This document shows positions 10,953-22,733 of a DNA stretch of 64,000 bases, piece after piece. Below the pieces are notes generated by a model. That model was not told the DNA's origin. It did no database searches and saw nothing but the letters and a program-made list of their open reading frames with translations. The translations under genes and the position numbers were made by a program. Positions within the stretch are counted from its first letter, which is position 1; every line of letters starts with the position of its first letter. The stretch is from Linnemannia elongata (taxonomy: Eukaryota; Mortierellomycota; Mortierellomycetes; Mortierellales; Mortierellaceae): assembly GCA_036320915.1 (NCBI GenBank), contig JAXBDG010000013.1:1984001-2048000 (forward strand). Reading direction: 5' to 3'.

Positions 10953-13084
10953 TGTGAATGTGTTTGTGAAAGAAGAGTAGTTGAGTTAGATAGAGAGAGA
11001 GGGGGGGGAGAAAGAGTGAGTGTTGTTGGATGTTGAGGGTGATGAGATGTAATGAAAACAGTGGATCTGGGGGAAGGGGAAGGAGGGATGGTGGCAAACA
11101 GAGTGAAAAGAAAGGGAAAGGGCGGAAAAAGAGGAAAACAAAAAAATTAAAATGAAAGGGACAAAAAAAAAAAAAGGTTAAAGAGCACAACACAACACCA
11201 TACAGGGGAGAGAGTGGGGGAGAGAGGGGAGATGAAAACAACGAGGGGTAAAGTACCTGAACGAACTCACATATACACACCACCCATTCAAATCATCATC
11301 TGAGCTAAGCACTCACTGACAGACAGACAGACAGACAAGGAGGAGAGATATTCCGCCATTTACAAACAGATGGACAGGGGAAGGCATGAACGAACAACGA
11401 CGAAAATGAAAAGGAGAGCGATGGGGAGAGGCATTTTTTTTATGTTTTTATTTTGTTCGCTTAATTGCTTAGTTGACCATGGATAATGGAAAATGGATAA
11501 TGGAAAAGGGCTAATTGCCGTTGTGTATGTGATGGAGATAGCAAGAGTGAGAGAGAAAGAGAGAAAGATAGAAAAAGGTACGCTGTCGTGCTCCATCTGC
11601 TCCACATTTCTCGGGGTATTATTCAGTCCTTGTGAGTGTATGATAGCTATGCACATGTACCTCCAGCTTTAGCAATGCCTGCTCTCCAGCAAAGTACGTA
11701 CTCTGACTTTAGATCATCCATATAATGGACTGCGAACAAACAAAAAAGACGAGTGGACCTGGTAGAGCTACTTCTTCTTGAATGATGGACTACGCCCTCG
11801 TTGCTTCTTTGATAAAAAAGGTTAACGAGTGGGTCGTTGTTGACAGAAATCACAATTAAAATAGAAGGTGGAGGTGGAGGGAAGACATATCCTATTTTTG
11901 CAAGTACCATTTGCTTCGTGAGTTGAATTATGAAGTTTATGAAGGACAGGAAGAAAGAACGAGAACAAACGTCAACAAAGGCGTTGAGCTGTCAGACAGG
12001 CGTTTCTGCATTTTATGCTGAAGAAAAGAGGGCGGGAAGCCAAAAATAACTAGGATTGAACGATGTCAATCATTAGCGTTCATGCTCCTACCTTCCTCCA
12101 CCATCATCCTCATTCTCTTTCGCCTTCTTCCTCACCCCACACACCCTCATAATTGTATGTTTTTGTTTTGTTTTTTTGTTTGCTCTCTATAGGAGTATCT
12201 ATCTCCATGTTGTATGCTCAAAACTGGTCGTTCATGGCTTGTTGAAGTCGTCGATCGATGCTTCTAGCCTCATTCTTGTGTGCTTCTTTTTCATTTGTCC
12301 GTTGCCGTTGGTTAATTAAGAGGGGATCGGTCTCTTAGCAATTACACCTATGTAGATCGGGCGTCTCTTTTATTTTCACCCCGGCTCACTCTCTCTCCCT
12401 CTCTCCCTTCCAAATGACCACACTCCGAGGTCTAGATCAAACAAGAAACCATAAAAACCTTCTAAAGAAAGAAGAGTGCAAAAAGAGAAAGAAAGGAGAG
12501 CTGAAGGTACGCGAGGGGGGAGGGGGTAAGATGTGTCCTTTTTATGGTTTTCCTCAGACTTGATAATCTCTGAAGACCCCACCTGGGGACTGTTTTGTCT
12601 GTTTTTTTTTTGGCGGCGTCCGTTCTATCATTTCTTTTGCTGTGTGGTTCCTATGTTACTTTCCCACATGCCATAATAGACATGGCATCCATTTTCTTAC
12701 ACCTATTTTCTTACTTTTCTTTCCTTCATGACAGATTGGTGTGCCATAGCATGTCATGTCGTTGTCAATCACGCTAGCTCCTTATCTACTCCAAGTAAGC
12801 TATATCAAGTGTGTCCAGTATGCATGCTAGATGCATACAACCTCCATTCACAGCACAGGACCAGAAAAGCATAAAATTTCTTGGTGGCTTTGCTTTCAGC
12901 CAGGAGAGTTGAGTCAGGAAATCGCATCTCGATCAAAAGGACGGACACGCTGACAGATTGGACAGGCGACCCGCCTTTGTTTACCGTACAGAAAATAAAA
13001 AAGTCTTATTTTTTTCTTGCCTCTTCTTTTTCCTTCTTTTTCCCATCACCGCCCACCAACAAACCCACCAACAACATCATCACC
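10953..13084. other. Divergent intergenic region
   Basis: About 2.1 kb separates the divergent zinc-ribbon gene and lysyl-tRNA synthetase, so it should hold both promoters. It contains a short (GACA)n repeat near 11318-11336 and A/T-rich stretches, but no frame with coding character. Confidence 0.6.
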
Positions 13085-15640
13085 ATGGCCGATAACGCTG
13101 CTCCCGCACCCGCCGCCGCCGAGGAGGTCAAGCTCTACAAGGACGAAGTCACCGGAGAGATGATCTCCAAGTCGTACGTTTCCTTCTTTTTCTCTTTCCC
13201 TTTCTTTTTGACCATGGCTCTTTTTTTTTAACGCTGGCTCTTGTTTTCAGGACGAATCAGCTCTGCTCAGTTGTCGTGATGCTGCATCTTGTTACTTCGT
13301 TACGTTGTGTTGTCGATGCAAGTTGCTTCTTTTCTTTGTTCTTGTGTTTGTTCATCAGAGCAATGAAGAGAAAACGAATGGCAAGGAACAACAAAGCAGC
13401 TACACAGACACAGGTTCGACATACTCCCTGTCGACCTGCTGCAGGACGTAGACGGCTTTCAGAGGATCAAAAAAAAAGTCAAAAAGGATCACGCGTACTT
13501 TTGTACCCTTATCACCATCAGAGTACACCTTTGGAAACTAACCCACCCTCTTCTTCCTTCCCTTTACGAACATGTCAAAAACCTGATTGATAATAGGGAG
13601 CTCAAGAAGCGCCTGAAGAACAGAGAGAAGGAGGCCAAGAAGGCCGAGAAGGCTGCCAACGCCCCCGCTCCCGCCGAGTCTGCTGCCAAGAAGACCAAGG
13701 AGATCTCTGCCGCTGAGGAGGAGGAGAACTTGAACCCCAACGTAAGCTTCTTTTTTTTCTTTCTTGTTTTTTTACGTTCAGGTAGTTTGATACCTGAATG
13801 TGCTATGCCATTGGGGAAGGAACTTGAAGGGGGACGTACCTAAGGGTGATAAGATCAGTCGTGCTCTTTTCAATTGATCGCGATCAATCAGCTTTCTGTC
13901 TGAACAAGAGGCATGCTATAACATTCCATTGACAAAGTGATAAGAAGGACCTGCTTTTTTAGCGTTGATCAGACAGCGATGCTATATAATACTTGGCAAA
14001 TAGGAGATCGAGTTGTGGGATATGACTCGATGCACTTGAACACAGAGCATTGAAGGGAAAAGGAGAACACCAGTGATAAAAAGGCTAACGCATGCCCAAT
14101 CTTCCCTTCCTTTATGACCATCTAGCAATACTTTGAGATCCGCTCGAAGAGGGTGAACACTTTGCGCGCCAACAAGGAGACCTACCCTTACCCCCACAAG
14201 TTCCAGGTCTCGATCTCCGTGCCCGCATTCATCGAAAAGTACAACGGCTTGAAGGCTGGTGATGTCGAGGAGGAGATTGTCACGGTTGCCGGTCGTCTCC
14301 ACAACATGCGCACCATGGGCAAGCTCCGCTTCTACGACCTCCACTCGGACGGTGTCAAGATCCAGATCACTGCCCAGGCCCAGGATTCCGAGCGTGACTT
14401 CAACGAGGTCCACGATTCGCTCCGCCGTGGAGACATTGTCGGTGTCCGTGGTGTTGCTGGTCGCACCAAGCCCAAGAAGGGTGGTGACGGAGAGTTGTCC
14501 ATCTTCCCCAAGGATATCACCCTCCTTTCCCCTTGTCTCCGCATGTTGCCCACTACCCATTTCGGTTTCAAGGACCAGGAGTCCCGTTACCGTCAGCGTT
14601 ACCTGGACTTGATCATGAACAACCACGTCCGCGACATCTTCAAGACCCGCGCCAAGATCATCAACTACCTTCGCAAGTTCTTGGACGATCAGGATTTCTT
14701 GGAGGTCGAGACCCCCATGATGAACATGATTGCTGGAGGCGCCACTGCCAAGCCCTTCGTCACCCACCACAACGACCTCAACCAGGACCTCCACATGCGT
14801 ATCGCCCCCGAGTTGTTCCTCAAGATGCTCGTTGTCGGAGGTTTGGACCGTGTCTACGAGATTGGTCGCCAGTTCAGAAACGAGTCGATGGACTTGACCC
14901 ACAACCCCGAGTTCACCACCGCAGAGTTCTACATGGCCTATGCCGATATGTTTGATGTCATGGAGATGACCGAGTCTCTCCTTGTCGGAATGGTCAAGGC
15001 CATCACCGGCAACACCAAGATCGTCTACCACCCCCAGGGCAAGGACGGTCCCGCCATGGAGATCGATTTCACTCCCCCTTTCAGACGCATCAACATGATC
15101 GAGTACCTCGAGGAGAAGCTCAACGTCAAGTTCCCTCCCGCAGATACCCTCCACACCGCCGAGGCCACCAAGTTCTTGTCGGATCTCTGCATCAAGCACC
15201 AGGTCGACTGCAGTGCTCCCCGTACCTCTGCCCGTCTTCTCGACAAGCTCGTCGGAGATTTCATTGAGGTCGAGTGCATCAGCCCCACTTTCATCATGGG
15301 CCACCCCCAGATGATGTCCCCCCTCGCCAAGAGCCATCGTTCCGTCCCCGGTCTTTGCGAGCGTTTCGAGTGTTTCGTCGCCACCAAGGAGATCTGCAAT
15401 GCCTACACAGAGTTGAACGATCCCTTTGACCAACGTGAGCGTTTCGAGCAGCAGGCCTCGGATAAGGCTGCTGGTGATGATGAGGCCCAGTTGATCGATG
15501 AGAACTTCTGCCAGTCCTTGGAGTTTGGTCTTCCCCCTACCGGAGGATGGGGTATGGGTATTGATCGCCTGACCATGTTCTTGACCGACTCTCACCGTAT
15601 TCAGGAGGTCTTGGCCTTCCCTGCCATGCGCCCTCTGTAA
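13085..15640 (+). CDS. KRS1: Lysyl-tRNA synthetase, cytosolic, class II
   Basis: Three exons, 13085-13173, 13597-13741 and 14126-15640, encode 582 residues. The enzyme charges tRNA-Lys with lysine using ATP. The N-terminal lysine-rich extension typical of eukaryotic enzymes is at about 29-75 ([19 protein letters not shown], its first Ser codon split by intron 1). The OB-fold anticodon-binding domain follows, and then the class II core: motif 1 near 265-285 ([13 protein letters not shown]), motif 2 near 320-345 ([12 protein letters not shown]) and motif 3 near 550-562 ([13 protein letters not shown]). Length matches yeast Krs1 (about 590). The start is the first ATG after a C/A-rich leader (CATCACCATGG). 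The N terminus has no obvious mitochondrial presequence, so the cytosolic form is inferred. Introns of 423 and 384 bases are long for this window. Codon choice is strongly C-ending, typical of high expression. Confidence 0.96.
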
Positions 15641-16445
15641 ACATTCTCTTTTTTTTTCGTTATTTGTACTTTGAGGTTTCTTTTTTCCTTCTCATCCCAT
15701 TTCCTTTTCGATATATATAAACAATCCTTTTTTTTTTATTCATGTTCTTGATTGCAATGTTCGAAAAGTGTTATGATACAAAATCAGTTCTTATTTACAC
15801 AGTTATTGGGGAGGATAGAATAATAAGGCAATGCTGAACGGATGATTTCAAGGCAAGGGAGTAGCAATGTGGAGATAGTACAAGAAGCCGAAGATGAAGG
15901 ACAGAGTTGATTGGCCTGGGCTTGGGCGCTGCACTCGGACAAGGCAAGAAGGGGGCTTGCTAACTTGACACCGTGGGCTTGTATTGCAGGAGAACAGAGG
16001 GAAGAAAGAGATGGTTATGCCGAAAAGGACAAGGGGGAGAGAAGGAGGATACTCGACGAGAATCGAGACAGCCACAGCGAGGGAGGAACAACGACATAGA
16101 GGGAGAGAGAGAGAGTGAGTGGAGGGGATGGAAGGTATAGTGAGAAAGTGAGGGGCTGTTCGGCTTTAGATCCTTTCGAGTGGATGGACTCTCCTTCGCT
16201 TCTCCCTTCGCTCGTTCCCTCCGTCCTCCAGTCGTCGGCCATAGATAGTTTCCATCATGCAAGACCCCCCCCCCCCCCCCCCACCCAACTACCCAGTCAA
16301 CCCAACCAACCAACCCACACTAACTCTATCCCATCCCCTTGATTCGAGACCTACAACTCTCATACAGCACACGCACACACACTACAGACAAAGCCCAAAT
16401 ACAGATCCATCCGATAGGCCCAAAAAAAGGGCTAACTGAGGTATT
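15641..16445. other. Convergent intergenic region with C18 run
   Basis: This lies between the 3' ends of KRS1 (+) and the gene that follows (-). An 18-base C run is at 16265-16282, and the KRS1 3' flank is T-rich. No gene is supported. Confidence 0.6.
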
Positions 16446-17517
16446 TTAAAAGCCCATCATCATCATAGGGACGGCAACATATCCAGCTGGTCCTCCTCCC
16501 ATGGCGCCGCCGGGGTAATGATGAACCGGGTATGGACCCAGTGCAGAAGGGTACGACGAGAAGGCGTTCATGGGGTCTTGGGGATGATGGGTAGGGTATG
16601 GGAAGTATTGTGCAGTAGAATGAGAAGGAGGAGGAAAGTTCATCCAGAATTGGTGTGTGCCTTCCATCCTATCCTCGGATATGGAAGAGGTGGGAGAAGG
16701 AGAGGGCGAGAAGAGCATTGAGGCTTCTGAGGCTTCTGAGGCTTCTGATGCTTCTGAGGAGGAGGACGAGGAAGGGTCAAGGGTGGCCAGTGCGGGCTCA
16801 TGAAACATCAATGGCGGCGGTGGGAGTGAACGCACACTGCCGCTGTATCCTCCAACTACTGCTGCTGTTGTTGCTGGAGTAGTTGTATTATTTGACCCCG
16901 AGGAAGAAGAAAAAGCTGTTACAGTTCCGGATGAAGTCCCGGCGCCGCCTGGAAGTTGAACGGGCACACGACTGATAGGATCCACGATTGCGATCGCTCG
17001 CGACGTCGTGGGACCAGACGTGAAAGGGGAGAGCTGGGGAGAGGCCGAGGGAGAACTTGATAGTGTAGGTGACGAGGCCCCCGAGGAGGAAGAGGAGCAA
17101 GAAGAGGAGTAAGGATAGGAAGCATAGGAGAGTGAGGACGACGGAATACGTCTCTTGTCTTGGTTGTAATTGTGATGGTGGTGGTGATGCTGGTGATGCT
17201 GGTGTCTCCACCCACTGGGGCTGACGGTGGGTGTTCGTCTTGTCTTTTGGATCTCTCGCAGCTGTTTTTTAATGCATTATCAATGTGGTGTTCAAGAATG
17301 AAATGGAAATGTAAGGCGGGTTAGATACTACAGAACTCGCGCTTTTCTGCACAAATCGTTCTCTCAGATAAACATTGCGCTCTAAGGAAAAGCATGGCTA
17401 GAAGGAAAAGAGAAAACTTGCCTCGGAGGGAGAGAGGGATGGACAAAAGTCGAGATCGTCGTCAAAGCCCTTGGCAGCCTCGAAAGTCTGCTCATAATAA
17501 TCCAAATACATCGTCAT
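16446..17517 (-). CDS. Unrecognised Ser/Pro/His-rich protein with a GC-AG intron
   Basis: Two exons, 17422-17517 and 16446-17261, encode 303 residues. The donor is GAG|GCAAGT at 17421, a GC-AG intron of 160 bases ending AACAG, and the frame continues in phase 0. The N terminus (1-32) is acidic and aromatic (MTMYLDYYEQ, then DDDLDFCPSLSPSE). Exon 2 opens with a basic stretch (LREIQKTRRTPTVSPSGW), then a histidine run, long Ser-rich tracts, a SEASEASEASEAS repeat made of 9-base units (around 16725-16760), and a Pro/Gly/Tyr-rich C terminus ending PMMMMGF. No enzymatic domain or membrane segment is visible. It resembles a disordered regulatory protein, but I do not assign a function. The short acidic first exon and frame continuity across the unusual donor support the model. 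Confidence 0.65.
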
Positions 17518-18902
17518 TTCTTGGTTTCCTTGTCGATTGAAACGAGCTTGGGAAGTGCTTTGTTTGAACGAAAGGAACGAAAAGGAACGAATGGTGGATG
17601 TGTGGGAAGAAAGTAACTGGTGTTTGAAAAAATGGAGAGTTGAGAGCTGAGAGTACGAGTGAGGGCAAAAGACAGTTAGGAGAGAAGCGCACACAAGAGT
17701 GAAGGAACTGAGGATCAAAGAAAGAAGTTGAGTGGAGGGAGAGAGGGAGGGAAAGGAAAGTAAAAAGAGAAGAGCAAAGAGAGGGCGTATTTATTCGGAG
17801 GTGTCGAACAATGGAAAAATCGAGAAATGACCAGCTCAATGACACCCTATCTAAACCAACGAACGAAACAAAGTTCCTCTTTGTTTGACCCCATGCCTCA
17901 TACGATCAGATGCAGCGGCTTGGATAAACGAGCTACCTCTCACCTTCCATCCCTCGTTCCACCGCGTGGGGCATCTCCACTAGTGTGTCAGAGTGTGTAT
18001 GTGTTAGGCGTGTACGGTGCATGTATGTGCTAGGCGTGTACGGTGCGTGTACGTCTTTTTGTCTCGCTATTCGTTATTCGTTATTCTAGTTGTGCATTTG
18101 TTTTTGAATTTTGTGAGGGGTGACCGAAAGTAATGCTAAGAAGCGCCATCGGTTCCCGCTTTGCAAACCTTAATATTTTTCTTGGAGGCACATATATTAC
18201 CACTGCTTTCATGGCACACTGAATGTTGGGGGCGAAGCGAGCAGTTTTGAATTCTGAGAGCGGTGGCGGAAAGTCGACACCCACTATTGCATTCTCACTG
18301 CCTTCTCCATTGTTGCCTTCACTCTGGCTCATATCGCCTGCTGTTGCTACACTATTACCCCTTCTCGTCATCTTCACACATATTATCATCCACACTCTTC
18401 CTTTCTCCTTCTCTTCGCCTCAGCTTCATTTCACCTTTATTCATTCATTTTCACCTCACACTCCCACATTTTTGCTCCTTCTAACTTCCACCTCCGTTTG
18501 TTATCTGTGTGCCACGGTAAGCCGTCGTCTCGAAAGGGTGGCGACAATTCTGCAATGTTTCTGGTCCAGTTCATTGACGTAGATTAGTATGCCCGAAGTG
18601 GAAGAATGGTGGCTTTGTCAAAGATGCTTAATCGTATGAAGTGCACGAATTACGTGTCATGCTTGCCCACGATGCATAAAATTAGAGTTTGACTTCCTTC
18701 ATATCGTTTTTCGCGTCACAGATTACTTCGTCTTGATCATCCTCTTCATTTCCTTCCTTTCTTCCAACCTCGTTGTTCTTCCCCATTCCTCCTTTTTTAT
18801 TAGCACCTTCTTGTAATTCCATCATCATTGTCTTCGCCATCATCCCCGTCTTCGCCATCATCCCTGTCACGCTCATCACATTCTTCATCTTTTATATCTA
18901 AG
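17518..18902. other. Intergenic, upstream of LRR copy 1
   Basis: Divergent spacing between the S/P/H-rich gene and the first LRR copy. It carries a two-unit 26-bp tandem repeat (17997-18048) and a TATTCGT triplet repeat near 18066-18086. From about 18590 it resembles the flank of LRR copy 3 (around 24390-24470), so it is part of the duplicated segment. Confidence 0.55.
17997..18048. repeat. 26-bp tandem repeat, two units
   Basis: Units 17997-18022 and 18023-18048 differ at two positions and share the core TAGGCGTGTACGGTGC. The repeat is noncoding. Confidence 0.8.
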
Positions 18903-20392
18903 ATGTTCCCGACACATCCCTTCGATCTGCATAGATTCGCTCAAGAATTGCCAGCAGTCTTGGCCTTCAAGACCTCGCATCCTGTGCGCGCGTGAGTCGG
19001 GATTGGAACGACTCATTTACACCGTCACTCTATAACTCTGTCGTCTTGTCGAAGCAAGGCCCCAGCATGGAATCTGTCGAGAGAAACAAGCACCTTATAC
19101 ATCACCTGACGATTCTGAGCTATGCCTATGAAAATTTATCATGGACATCTGCACGAAACAATGTAATCTCTAGCATCATGGCCAACTCGACTCTGACCAC
19201 TTTGAACTTGCAGAGCAACTCGATCGGGGACAACGGAGCTGTAGCACTGTCTGAGGCACTCAAGACCAACTCGACTCTTACCGCTTTGTACTTGTACAAC
19301 ATCTCGATCGGGGACAACGGAGCTGTGGCGCTATCTGAGGCACTCAAGACCAACTCGACTCTCACCGCTTTGAACTTGGGGGAGAACTTGATCGGGGACA
19401 ATGGAGCTGTGGCGCTATCTGAGGCACTCAAGACCAACTCGACTCTCACCAATCTGATCTTGCAGGGCAATTCGATCGGGGTCGACGGAGCTATTGCGCT
19501 ATCTGAGGCACTCAAGACCAACTCGACTCTCACCGCTTTGATCTTGAGGGAGAACTGGATCGAGGACGACGGAGCTGTTGCGCTGTTTGGGGCACTCAAG
19601 ACCAACTCGACTCTGACCACCTTGAACTTGGGGGTGAACTCGATCAGATCCAACGGAGCTGTGGCGCTATCTGAGGCTCTCAAGACCAACTCGACTCTGA
19701 CCACTTTGAACTTGGGGGGGAACTCGATCAGACTCAACGGAGCTCTGGCGCTATCTGAGGCACTCAAGACCAACTCGAGTCTCACCAGTCTGATCTTGAA
19801 CGACAATTCGATCGGGGTCGACGGAGCTATTGCGCTATCTGAGGCACTCAAGACCAACTCGACTCTCACCGTTTTGAACTTGGGGGAGAACTTGATTGGG
19901 GACAATGGAGCTGTTGCGCTATCTGAGGCACTCAAGGTCAACTCGACTCTCACCTATTTGACCTTGAGCAGCAACTCGATCGAAGACTATGGAGCTGTTG
20001 CACTGTCTGAGGCACTCAAGGTCAACTCGATTCTGACCACTTTGGACTTGGAGGGCAGCTCGATCGGACCCAACGGTGCTGTTGCACTGTCTGGGGCACT
20101 CAAGACCAACTCGACTCGCCTCACTTTTTTGAACTTGGGGGGGAACTCGATCGGGGACAACGGAGCTGTTGCGCTGTTTGAGGCGCTCAAGACCAACTCT
20201 ACTGTGATTACTTTGAACATGCGATTCAACTCGATCGGGGACAACGGAGCTGTAGCGTTGTCTGAGGCACTCAAGACCAACTCGACTCTTATCGATTTAT
20301 ACTTGTACGACAACTCGATCGGATCCAACGGCGCACAGGCGTTGTCTGAAGCACTCAAGTCCAACTCGACTCTGACAGCCTTGAACTACTAA
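18903..20392 (+). pseudogene. F-box/LRR paralogue 1, F-box frame broken
   Basis: From the ATG at 18903 the sequence matches the N terminus of the other two copies (MFPTHPFDLH). It then lacks one G at about 18932: copies 2 and 3 read CATGAGATTCGC, here CATAGATTCGC. The frame is lost and soon hits a TGA, while the homologous frame resumes one base off and stays open to 20392. The F-box-like part (HPxDLHxxRSRIASS...CARVSRDWNDSFTPSLYNSVVLS) is therefore split. Fourteen full 28-residue LRR units follow (LTxLxLxxNSIGxNGAxALSEALKTNST) plus a partial one. An in-frame ATG at 19067 could still give a 441-residue LRR-only protein. Alternatives are a sequencing error or an N-terminally truncated real gene. 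LRRs of this type (RI/NLRC3-like) bind proteins, and the F-box would link to SCF ubiquitin ligase. Confidence 0.75.
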
Positions 20393-20697
20393 CACAATGC
20401 CTGGACTAAGAAGGCTGGAGCTACGGTACTGTCTACTGTGTCCAAGACTGGTAAGAGGTATAACGACTTTTTCGGCGTGCCCATTAATAACAAAATAAAT
20501 CTCGATAGATTGTTGCAAATTCAGGAGGTCCGACAACGGTCGAGCTGACGATCGTTGCGTTTACAGTTGAAGGGATTGTTGGCCAAGGTTTTCTTAATAA
20601 ACATTGAAGACGAGGGTCAGCAAACGTTGGTAGGGGTGTATTTGGAAAAGGCAAAGAGCACCGAAACCACCGCGTTTCTCCCTTTTCTATCTACATA
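20393..20697. other. 3' flank of LRR copy 1
   Basis: Just past the stop the sequence still looks like degraded LRR coding (GAAGGCTGGAGCTACGG, then GTCTACTGTGTC), suggesting that the array once extended further. The stretch ends at the TA dinucleotide 20696-20697 that borders the Tc1-like element. Confidence 0.45.
20696..20697. other. TA target-site duplication, left
   Basis: TA directly precedes the left inverted repeat of the Tc1-like element. Confidence 0.85.
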
Positions 20698-22233
20698 CAG
20701 TGCGCTCCAAAATTGTGCACATTCAAAGAACCCTTCATATTTTTCTCACTGCAAGGCTCTGGAGATTCGATAATGCTAAGATTGCACTTGCATGGACAAC
20801 TGGTAATGGCGTAAATAATATCAAAGTATTAGGCAGATTAGGATTACTGTGCCATTATAAAGGATTTTTTCAAGAAGCATCCCATGTACGCACTTTTGGA
20901 ACTAGGCTTAAATCTGAGGTAGTGTTAACGAGAAAAACAACTGAGTATGAATAAAAGAAGCAACTAGCCGTTATTTATTTTTTTTCATTACCCTTTGCAC
21001 AATATACACACCAAATATAAAGCCCACACCTCCACACATTTTCAAAGAAGCCATTAGACTGCCGTCTGCAGGAACTTCCACCAAAGAAGCGGCCAGTCGA
21101 CTCAATATTTCTCCTTCCATGGTCTGCAAGATCTTTCGCAACAACAAGGATAATATGCCCATCAACAAAGGAGGTCGCCCCAGGTAGATACAGACCGAAA
21201 CAGTTGAATATCTTCAGGTCAACATGAAGTGCGGCACTCTCAGGACCGTAAAGGAGGCTAGGGACAAGGCTAACAAACTTTTTCCGGCTCCAGTGTCGGC
21301 CTCAACCATTCAGCGACGACTCAGAGAAGCCGGACTGATCGCCTAAAGGAATGTCAAACGGCCTGCACTCAAACCAAAGCATATTAAAGGAAGAATGCAG
21401 TTTATCAGAAAATACAAGGAATGGGCCGTAGATGATTGGGTACGAGTTATTTGGTCAGAAAAGTCAAAGATTAACAGGATCTGCTCTGATGGCCTCCAAT
21501 GGGTTTGGGATGATACCCCAGGTCTGATAACCTAGCGGTCGGTTCGGGGAACTGTCAAGTTTGGTGGCGGAAGTGTGGTGGTATGGTCGTGTATGTCGTG
21601 GCGTGGAATAGACCTGGATACATTGCCAAAGTCGATGAGACAATGGACTCACAGCTTTATATCCAGATTCTCCAGGAGGACCTCGCTCAGGAAGAGCTGA
21701 TCTTCCAACATAATAACGACCCTAAGCACACCGCCAAGACCGCCAAGGCGTACTTGAATTCAGTTGGGTTGACGGAGAATGACGGAACGCCTTTGTACTG
21801 GCCAGCACAATCTCTTAATCTTAACCCTATTGAGCATATGTGGAATTATTTGAAGATCAAGCTAGGAAAGTACCCTATAACGCCAACATGCTGTGAGGAG
21901 CTGTGGAAGCGCATTGCTGCTGAATGGTACAAGATTCCAGTCAAGTTTTGCCGCAGGCTTATCAGGAGCATGCCTGGCAGACTGGCAGCCGTTTACTACG
22001 CCCATGGAAAGCAAACCAAATATTAGCTTTAGTTGCCTTTTCTTGAGTGAAAATCTGATATCAGTGCATTTTGATGCATGCTCCAAAACCGCGTACATGA
22101 CTCTCCCGTGAATAAACGAGTCCCCGTCATCGGAAATGAGTGGCATCGTCTCCATTGGTGTTCCTAACGCCATTGCAATACTATCACAATTATTTTATAA
22201 CTGAAAACATGCGTGCAGTTTTGGAGCGCACTG
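20698..22233 (+). mobile_element. Tc1/mariner-type DNA transposon, complete ends, inactive
   Basis: The element is 1536 bases. The left terminus CAGTGCGCTCCAAAA (20698-20712) is repeated inverted at 22219-22233 with no mismatch, and TA dinucleotides flank both ends (20696-20697 and 22234-22235), the hallmark TA target duplication. Similarity between the ends decays inward of base 15. It contains one degraded DDE transposase gene on the plus strand. It lies between LRR copies 1 and 2, in sequence that is part of the duplicated flank: the bases after the right TA (ATTGAGAGCAATTGA) resemble the flank upstream of copy 3 (CTTGAGAGCAACTGA). This places the insertion within that flank after or during array formation. 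Confidence 0.9.
21155..22026 (+). pseudogene. Tc1-type DDE transposase, degraded
   Basis: From ATG 21155 (MPINKGGRPR) one frame carries the helix-turn-helix region and the start of the DDE domain but has stops at 21185 (TAG), 21344 (TAA) and 21533 (TAG). Around 21560-21640 the homology moves to another frame, giving WSCMSW in one and then GYIAKVDETMDSQLY in the next, and continues to TAG 22024-22026. Recognisable blocks are VIWSEKSKI, FQHNNDPKHTAK and NLNPIEHMWNYLK. Family members have Asp in the first two blocks (SDE and QDNDPKH); here they read S-E-K and H-N-N-D, so two of the three catalytic carboxylates appear replaced, while the Glu of NPIE remains. All three stops could come from C-to-T changes. 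The enzyme cannot be functional. Confidence 0.9.
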
Positions 22234-22235
22234 TA
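22234..22235. other. TA target-site duplication, right
   Basis: TA directly follows the right inverted repeat of the Tc1-like element. Confidence 0.85.
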
Positions 22236-22733
22236 TGTCACGCTTGCTCAATTGAGAGCAATTGATGCACAAGATTAGTGTCACAGCAATATAGAATGTT
22301 CTTCTGCTTTGCCCTTCTATGCCTCTACCAGCCCCCACTACTGCGCCTCTACTAACCAAGCCTTCGACCCTTTTACATAGTAGTATGAATACTCCTCTCA
22401 GCTTGAACCATAAATCGGGATCTTTTTCTAATGTCTTCCACTTTTCCCTCGTACTGTTGTCTCTCTCTTCCTTCCTTCCCTTGCTTATTCCCTCATCCAC
22501 ACTCACTTTTTGTGTTGCTTTTATAGACCGTGTCCAAAATCCTTCTTATCTTTATCCACGTCATTGATAACCTTGCAGAATCGCTGTCGGCTTTATCATC
22601 TTCTTCAATTCGTTCCTTCTTCCTTACCTCTTTTCTTACCTCCTTCCCCTTCGTAATATCACCTTCTTGTAACCCATCGTCACCCTGTACATCATCACCC
22701 CTATCACGGTAAAAAATTAGCATTGTGAGTAAG
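22236..22733. other. 5' flank of LRR copy 2, duplicated segment
   Basis: This stretch aligns by eye with 24640-25039 upstream of copy 3. Shared runs include ATAGAATGT, TACTGCGCCTCTACT versus TACTGCGTCTCTACT, and the ATCTTTTTCT/CTTCCACTTT blocks. The repeat unit of the array therefore includes upstream DNA and probably the promoter. Confidence 0.6.

Noticed and set aside
13982..15595. 537-codon open frame antisense to lysyl-tRNA synthetase
   Set aside because: It is a shadow of strongly C/G-ending codons on the coding strand. The sense strand has all class II synthetase motifs.
19126..19953. Long open frame on the minus strand (275 codons) across LRR copy 1, with similar ones at 19987-20364, 22958-23218 and 25273-25614
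   Set aside because: The LRR coding repeat is 84 bases, so any antisense frame free of stops in one unit stays open through many. It mirrors the sense repeats and has no start, domain or independent support.
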